Source: Candidatus Nitrososphaera gargensis Ga9.2
GTDB taxonomy: Archaea > Thermoproteota > Nitrososphaeria > Nitrososphaerales > Nitrososphaeraceae
Assembly: GCF_000303155.1 (NCBI RefSeq)
Contig: NC_018719.1
Span: forward strand, 1,922,001-1,986,000
Direction of reading: 5' to 3'
DNA: 64,000 nucleotides
The notes below the pieces were generated by a model. It was given only the letters and a program-made list of their open reading frames with translations, was not told the origin of the DNA and did not search any database. Position numbers and translations under genes: made by a program. How positions within the stretch are numbered: position 1 is the stretch's first letter; each line of letters starts with the position of its first letter. Shown one piece after another: positions 59,738 through 64,000 of the stretch.

Positions 59738-60303
59738 TGCTTGATAAGCTCGCCTCCTCCTATCCCAGAGTAATAGTGGAACTTGGGATGGGGGACGGCA
59801 GGCTGCTTGAAGCCCTTGCCAAGCATGACAGTAGTTCGCTATATGTTGGCATCGATCTTGATAATGCACAGTGTAAGCAGGCGCAATCTAGTATCGCACT
59901 TTCTAACGTGATCATTTTATCTGGCTCTTTTGAAGACATTGTCCCAACGTTCCCGGATGGGTCTGTCGACCGCTTTATCGCAGTGCTGCCAGACCCGGAA
60001 TTTATTGACGAAAAAAAGGAGGGCAGGTGGAAGCCATTCTACAAAGAAGTTTATTCAAAGCTGAAACCGAGCGGGACACTCGAGCTTGTCACAGAAATTA
60101 CCGATGAGCTCTTGCGGCCTGTGAGCGACGAGGCGTATGTAAAATGGGTCGCTTGGCTCAGGGCAAGCTTTCTCTCTATAGGGTTTGATCTGACAAAACA
60201 GCATGAAGGCGCACCAGCACAATATTCGTCACGCTGTCTTGACCAGTTCAGGGGAGACCCGGAGCGGATCCGCATGGTGACGCTTGAACTGGCAAAGCGA
60301 TGA
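59737..60303 (+). CDS. TrmB-like class I methyltransferase
   Basis: 188 residues. Motif I VIVELGMGDGRLLEALAKH, acidic strand 2 YVGIDLDNAQCKQAQ, then SFEDIVPTFPDGSVDRFIAV, LPDPEFIDEKKEGRWKPFY like the DPW-type motif IV of tRNA m7G46 methyltransferases. The tail differs from bacterial TrmB. Co-translated with the MIP18-PqqD gene (ATG overlaps TGA). Confidence 0.82.
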   Translation: MLDKLASSYPRVIVELGMGDGRLLEALAKHDSSSLYVGIDLDNAQCKQAQSSIALSNVIILSGSFEDIVPTFPDGSVDRFIAVLPDPEFIDEKKEGRWKPFYKEVYSKLKPSGTLELVTEITDELLRPVSDEAYVKWVAWLRASFLSIGFDLTKQHEGAPAQYSSRCLDQFRGDPERIRMVTLELAKR

Positions 60304-60313
60304 TCGGCCTTCG

Positions 60314-60703
60314 CTAGCTAGCTCCTCTGTGCCGCATAGCCCTGTGCTCGGACATGCAGTCCCTTGAGCAAAACTCTGCATTGCAGCCTTCGTGGCTGCA
60401 CGGCACCGGCTCTGTGTGGTTGAATCTCTTGTTGCAGTAGGTGCATATTGCTTCCAGCTCGGGAAAGTCGCGGTTGAGGAAGGGTTCGCAGGATCGCTTT
60501 TCACGGAACCACAGCACTTCAAGATTCATCTTTTCAGCATGGGTCAGGACCGTGTCGTAGGCTTCGTAGTAGCCGGGGGCGTAGAACTGGCGCATAAAGA
60601 CAGAGCCTCCGGGGTGCCTCTTTGAAGTGGGGTTCCGGTAGGCGACAAGCCACTTTTCCGTCGGCACCTCGTCGCCCGACGCTATGCTCTTTCGGCCCTT
60701 CAT
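60314..60703 (-). CDS. zinc-finger protein (MYND/AN1-like tail)
   Basis: 129 residues. C-terminal 50 residues hold CTYCNKRFNHTEPVPCSHEG, then FCSRDCMSEHRAMRHRG: seven Cys/His in the C-x2-C...C...C-x3-C-x3-H arrangement of MYND/ZnF types. The first 80 residues are basic and beta-rich (WLVAYRNPTSKRHPGGSVF). Probably nucleic-acid or protein binding. Convergent with the methyltransferase. Confidence 0.7.
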   Translation of the reverse strand: MKGRKSIASGDEVPTEKWLVAYRNPTSKRHPGGSVFMRQFYAPGYYEAYDTVLTHAEKMNLEVLWFREKRSCEPFLNRDFPELEAICTYCNKRFNHTEPVPCSHEGCNAEFCSRDCMSEHRAMRHRGAS

Positions 60704-60730
60704 AGCACCCTTTTTTGCCCGCTTGCGATT

Positions 60731-62215
60731 TTAATTTCTTGCTGCGTCAAGCGCGTTCTGCATGTATTGGCGCAGTTCTGATGTCTTGACCCTTTCCTGC
60801 TGCATCGTGTCCCTGTGCCTTACAGTCACGGTGTCGTCCTGCATAGTTGTCTGGTCGATCGTCACCGCAAACGGCGCGCCCACCTCTTCAAGCCTGCGGT
60901 AGCGCCGGCCTATGGACCCAGATTCATCGTAAAAGGTGTCAAAATCGTATTTCAGGTCTGAATGGATCTTGCGCGCCTTTTCGTCAAGCCCGTCCTTTGT
61001 CATCAGAGGTAGTACGCCCACAAGAATAGGTGCTAGATATGGCTTGAGCTTCAAGACCACCCTATCGTCGTGCTGCTCGTCTTCATAGTAGCAGTGCTCC
61101 AAGATGGTGTATATACTCCTGTCGATTCCCATCGACAATTCAAACACATGTGGCAGCACCTTAGTCTGATCCGCCGGGTCTACAACTTCCAAGTTCTGCT
61201 TGCTTGTTGCCCCGTGTCCCTTCAAGTCATAGTCAGAGCGATAATTGCAGGCTACAAGCTCAAGCCACCCTATGCTGGTCTCTACCTCAAAGTCGAACGC
61301 GACCGAGGCATAGAAGGCTTTTTCTTCGTCTGACAGCCGGCGGAAACGGCTGCGCTTTACGTCTATTCCGGTCTTGTCGTAGAATTCTATCAAGAGTGCA
61401 AGGTAGTAGGCGACCAGCTTGTTTGGTATCAGGCCTTTGTCGATCGCTTCTTGGGCCGTTGCCTCTGTGATCGCCGAGCCATCATGCGATGATATCCTGA
61501 GGAAGGTGTTCTTTACTTCCTCGAACTTAGGCATCTCATTCAGCCTGTTTGGGTTGCAAAACACCTCGATCTCTGCTTGGTAGAACTCCCTCAACCGGAG
61601 CAGGCTCTGCCTTGGCGCGATTTCGTTCCTAAAGCTCTTGCCTACCTGCGCGATCCCAAGGGGCAGGCGGCCGCGCATTGTCTTGAAGACACGCGCAAAG
61701 TCGACAAATATGGTCTGGCACGTTTCCGGCCGCAGGTACGCCTCCTCGGCCGCCGGGCCGATGCCGACCCTGAACATCATGTTGAACCTGCTTACCCCGC
61801 CAAACTCGCCCTTGCAGTTTGGACAGCGCAAATTGTGTTTTTTGATCAGCGCGTTTATCTCCTCGTCTGCCATCCTCTCAGGCACGTTCTCGCCCGTCTT
61901 TTCAGTGATGTAGCGGTCCGCCCTGAAGGTGGATCCGCATTTTGTGCACTTTACAATAGGATCGGTAAAGTTGCTGATGTGGCCAGATGCGACAAAGACA
62001 CTCTTGCTCATTATCTGGCACCCGTCGATCTCCATCATGCCGTCGCGCCGTACCAGCTCGCGCCGCCACAGCTCGACAAACTTGTTCTTCATGTTGACGC
62101 CTGTCGGCCCATATTCCCAGAATCCGGCGGGGGCGTCAGAGTAAATCTCGCAACTAGGAAAGTAAAACCCACGCTCTAGCGCCAGTTTCATTACCTCGTC
62201 ATAATTGGCAACCAT
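60731..62215 (-). CDS. glyS: glycyl-tRNA synthetase (class II, dimeric type)
   Basis: 494 residues from ATG 62215 (MVANYDEVMKLALERGF); a longer frame to 62299 adds a leader that overlaps the promoter. Class II motif 2 GKSFRNEIAPRQSLLRLREF, a zinc-type pair (CTKCGS, CPNCKGEF) in the N-terminal half, motif 3 FELSMGIDRSIYTILEHCY and the anticodon-binding domain at the end. Archaeal/eukaryal type. Confidence 0.95.
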   Translation of the reverse strand: MVANYDEVMKLALERGFYFPSCEIYSDAPAGFWEYGPTGVNMKNKFVELWRRELVRRDGMMEIDGCQIMSKSVFVASGHISNFTDPIVKCTKCGSTFRADRYITEKTGENVPERMADEEINALIKKHNLRCPNCKGEFGGVSRFNMMFRVGIGPAAEEAYLRPETCQTIFVDFARVFKTMRGRLPLGIAQVGKSFRNEIAPRQSLLRLREFYQAEIEVFCNPNRLNEMPKFEEVKNTFLRISSHDGSAITEATAQEAIDKGLIPNKLVAYYLALLIEFYDKTGIDVKRSRFRRLSDEEKAFYASVAFDFEVETSIGWLELVACNYRSDYDLKGHGATSKQNLEVVDPADQTKVLPHVFELSMGIDRSIYTILEHCYYEDEQHDDRVVLKLKPYLAPILVGVLPLMTKDGLDEKARKIHSDLKYDFDTFYDESGSIGRRYRRLEEVGAPFAVTIDQTTMQDDTVTVRHRDTMQQERVKTSELRQYMQNALDAARN

Positions 62216-62325
62216 CTGCAAGGAGCAGACATGCGAGACAGGCTTTAAATTTATTGTCCAGATTTTATGTAAAACTGTTTTATTGCGCAGACATAACATT
62301 TTATCTCGGTCAAATTCCCCTGTAG

Positions 62326-63522
62326 GTGTCTGGCTTGAAGGTATCTGATAGGACGCACGGCGTGGAGTATGCCATACGCGACATCACTGCCTATGCGCGA
62401 AAATACAAGGCATCGGGCAAGGAGATAATCTACCTTAACATAGGCGACCCTGTCAAGTTTGACTTCAAGACGCCCGAGCACATAAAGAAGGCGCTGGTCG
62501 ATGCAGTCACGCGCGACGAGAACTATTACACCGACTCTGAGGGACTGCCGGAGCTCCGACAGGCGATTGTAGAGAAAGAGTCCGAAAAGGGGCTAGACGT
62601 CACCGAAGACGATGTCATTGTCACAAACGGCGTGTCCGAAGGGCTCGATATGACGATGGCATCCATTGTCGACCCGAACAGCGAAGTGCTGATGCCGGGA
62701 CCCTACTACCCGCCATACTCGTCGTATGCAAAATTTTACGGCGGAAAACCGGTCGAGTTCAAGCTGTACGAAGACGGCAGGCCCGATCTTGAAGACCTCA
62801 GATCAAAGATAACGCCGAGGTCGCGGGCACTGTGCATAATCAGCCCAAACAACCCAACAGGAGAGGTTTTTGATAGAAAGAGCCTGCAGCAGCTGGTAGA
62901 CATTGCGACAGAGCACGACCTCTACGTCATCTGCGACGAGATATACGACAAGATCGTTTTTGATTCCCAGTTCACCGGCATCGGCAAGGTCGCCAAGGAT
63001 GCCCCTGTAATCCTACTCAACGGCTTTTCAAAGGCATATCTGATGACTGGCTGGCGCTGCGGCTACATAGCCATGAACAGCAGCTCCAAGAAGTTGGCAG
63101 GACTCAGGGAAGATATACCAAAGCTTGCACGCGTGCGAATAGCTGCCAACCTGCCAGTGCAGATCGCAGCCGTCCAGGCGCTCAGGGGGCCGCAAGCCCA
63201 CATTCCAAAAATGGTCGAAAAGCTTAGGTCAAGGCGCGATTATGTGGTCAAGCGCCTCAACGCGATGGGGATGCAGTGTAGGGTTCCGCGCGGGGCATTC
63301 TACGTATTCCCCAAGATCAACCTTGGTCACTGCTGGAAGGACGATCAGCATTTTGTGATCGACCTGTTGAATAACACGGGAGTCTTGACAGTGCACGGCT
63401 CTGGCTTTGGCTCTGCATATGGAGCGGGTCATTTCAGGATCGTCTATCTTCCGCCAGAAGAAATGCTGGAAAAGGCGATGGATAAGCTAGAGCGTTTTGT
63501 AAACAGCAAGCAGGCTAGCTAG
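62326..63522 (+). CDS. class I/II PLP aminotransferase (alanine aminotransferase-like)
   Basis: 398 residues from GTG. EIIYLNIGDPVKFDFKTPEH, SPNNPTGEVFDRKSLQQLVD, CDEIYDKIVFDSQ, PLP lysine in LNGFSKAYLMTGWRCGYIAM, and GHFRIVYLPPEE near the end. Closest in pattern to the archaeal AlaT/AspC group. Makes alanine or aspartate from 2-oxo acids. Divergent from glyS. Confidence 0.9.
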   Translation: MSGLKVSDRTHGVEYAIRDITAYARKYKASGKEIIYLNIGDPVKFDFKTPEHIKKALVDAVTRDENYYTDSEGLPELRQAIVEKESEKGLDVTEDDVIVTNGVSEGLDMTMASIVDPNSEVLMPGPYYPPYSSYAKFYGGKPVEFKLYEDGRPDLEDLRSKITPRSRALCIISPNNPTGEVFDRKSLQQLVDIATEHDLYVICDEIYDKIVFDSQFTGIGKVAKDAPVILLNGFSKAYLMTGWRCGYIAMNSSSKKLAGLREDIPKLARVRIAANLPVQIAAVQALRGPQAHIPKMVEKLRSRRDYVVKRLNAMGMQCRVPRGAFYVFPKINLGHCWKDDQHFVIDLLNNTGVLTVHGSGFGSAYGAGHFRIVYLPPEEMLEKAMDKLERFVNSKQAS

Positions 63523-64000
63523 CTAACTTTTTTCGTCTTTTTTTGGTGGCGGCGCGCCCTTTGGAACCATTACCGGGACTGCCTTTCTCCTGTTCACAGC
63601 TAGCGACATAGCGACCGAGGCTAACGAGATGATGGCAGCTGTAATGAATATCAGGTTGTACGCGTCCTGCGTCGGGAATTGTCTATCTACTCCCTCCACA
63701 GTTCCCCGGTACATCTGCTGGAGTATGCCGGCAGCGGCCGGCCCCACCGACTGTCCGACTAGGTTGAGGAGCAGCGTCATTCCAAGGGCAATCCCGGTCA
63801 TTTGCATCGGCACGGAAAGGAGTATCACGTTAAACGCGCCGGTGATTGAAAGCGAAAGCCCGGTTGCAAGTATCGCAAGCCCAAACGAAACCATCCCTTC
63901 GGTCGAATGGAACATGAGCAGGATAAAGAACCCGGCGGCGCTAATCAAGGTGCCGATCAGCGTCAGCTTTGTGTTTTTGATCTTGTTCAGTATAAAGCCA
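63523..64000 (-). CDS. MFS transporter, C-terminal part (5' end beyond window)
   Basis: The reverse frame is open from the window edge to TAG 63523, about 158 codons, and shows four membrane helices (ISAAGFFILLMFHSTEGMVS; IALGMTLLLNLVGQSVGPAA; LIFITAAIISLASVAMSLAV) and a proline/lysine-rich cytoplasmic tail. The GQSVGPAAAGILQQ motif fits helix 11 of drug/proton MFS antiporters. Substrate unknown. Its stop is 1 base from the aminotransferase stop. Confidence 0.85.
   Translation of the reverse strand, partial: GFILNKIKNTKLTLIGTLISAAGFFILLMFHSTEGMVSFGLAILATGLSLSITGAFNVILLSVPMQMTGIALGMTLLLNLVGQSVGPAAAGILQQMYRGTVEGVDRQFPTQDAYNLIFITAAIISLASVAMSLAVNRRKAVPVMVPKGAPPPKKDEKS

Noticed and set aside
1-64000. 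Prophage, integrase or biosynthetic gene cluster
   Set aside because: No integrase, phage structural, NRPS/PKS or terpene cluster genes were seen; tRNA flanks carry no att-like direct repeats that I could find by eye.

Overview
The window is a piece of an ammonia-oxidising archaeal chromosome (Thaumarchaeota/Nitrososphaerota, most like the soil Nitrososphaera lineage, group I.1b). It carries archaeal amoC, amoB, amoA and amoX, the mutase and epimerase genes of the 3-hydroxypropionate/4-hydroxybutyrate carbon-fixation cycle, archaeal information-processing genes (RadA, PCNA, TFS, RpoF, RpoL, L21e, KsgA, GlyRS), cobalamin genes, and many histidine kinases with the H-box HELRTPIQP. The amo genes are scattered over about 17 kb and each has its own TATA box, as in group I.1b and unlike the compact cluster of marine Nitrosopumilus. 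Base composition is moderate in GC. Genes are tightly packed and many start at GTG or TTG.

Layout. 1-5.7 kb: a truncated hydrolase, a methyltransferase, a broken PiT phosphate transporter beside an intact DUF47 regulator, and a PH-domain/zinc-ribbon protein. 5.7-10.8 kb: tRNA-Val, an orphan DNA methyltransferase overlapping bluB, a large membrane HD-phosphodiesterase/methyltransferase-like fusion, tRNA-Arg. 10.85-17.5 kb: a signalling island with two histidine kinases, a receiver protein and two small output-domain-like proteins. 17.7-21 kb: small membrane and exported proteins in three transcription units that share a palindromic operator (GTAAC-N3-GTTAC) placed just upstream of a TATA box, next to two winged-helix regulators. 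21-24.4 kb: ilvC, a kinase pseudogene and a flavin-fold protein. 24.4-29.7 kb: methylmalonyl-CoA mutase small and large subunits, MeaB, epimerase and a cation/proton antiporter. 29.7-34.7 kb: a lone asparagine-synthase domain protein, a YHS protein, and a MacB-type export system behind a TetR-like operator. 34.7-38.05 kb: a decay zone of broken exported genes surrounding an intact amoC. 38-44.1 kb: phosphoesterase, isocitrate/isopropylmalate dehydrogenase-like enzyme, then a translation/transcription/repair operon ending in radA. 44.2-48.5 kb: amoB, cobJ-like, aspartokinase, PCNA, TFS, RpoL. 49-54.7 kb: AmrS radical-SAM enzyme, a TnpB relic with a possible guide-RNA end, tRNA-Pro, a frameshifted nitroreductase, amoA, amoX and a PEF-type exported protein. 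54.7-64 kb: small zinc proteins, nucleotide-sugar dehydrogenase, mtnA, a MIP18-PqqD fusion, GlyRS, an aminotransferase and a truncated MFS transporter.

How genes fit together. Ammonia oxidation (amo genes) supplies energy. Methylmalonyl-CoA mutase is cobalamin dependent, so MeaB, bluB and the cobJ-like gene form one functional theme with the carbon-fixation genes. Seven or eight loci are visibly broken. At least three (PiT, TnpB, dienelactone hydrolase) lack long internal segments, which points to real gene decay. Some single-base frameshifts could instead be assembly errors. The strongest candidate for something undescribed is the three-promoter palindrome regulon at 18.1-19.5 kb.
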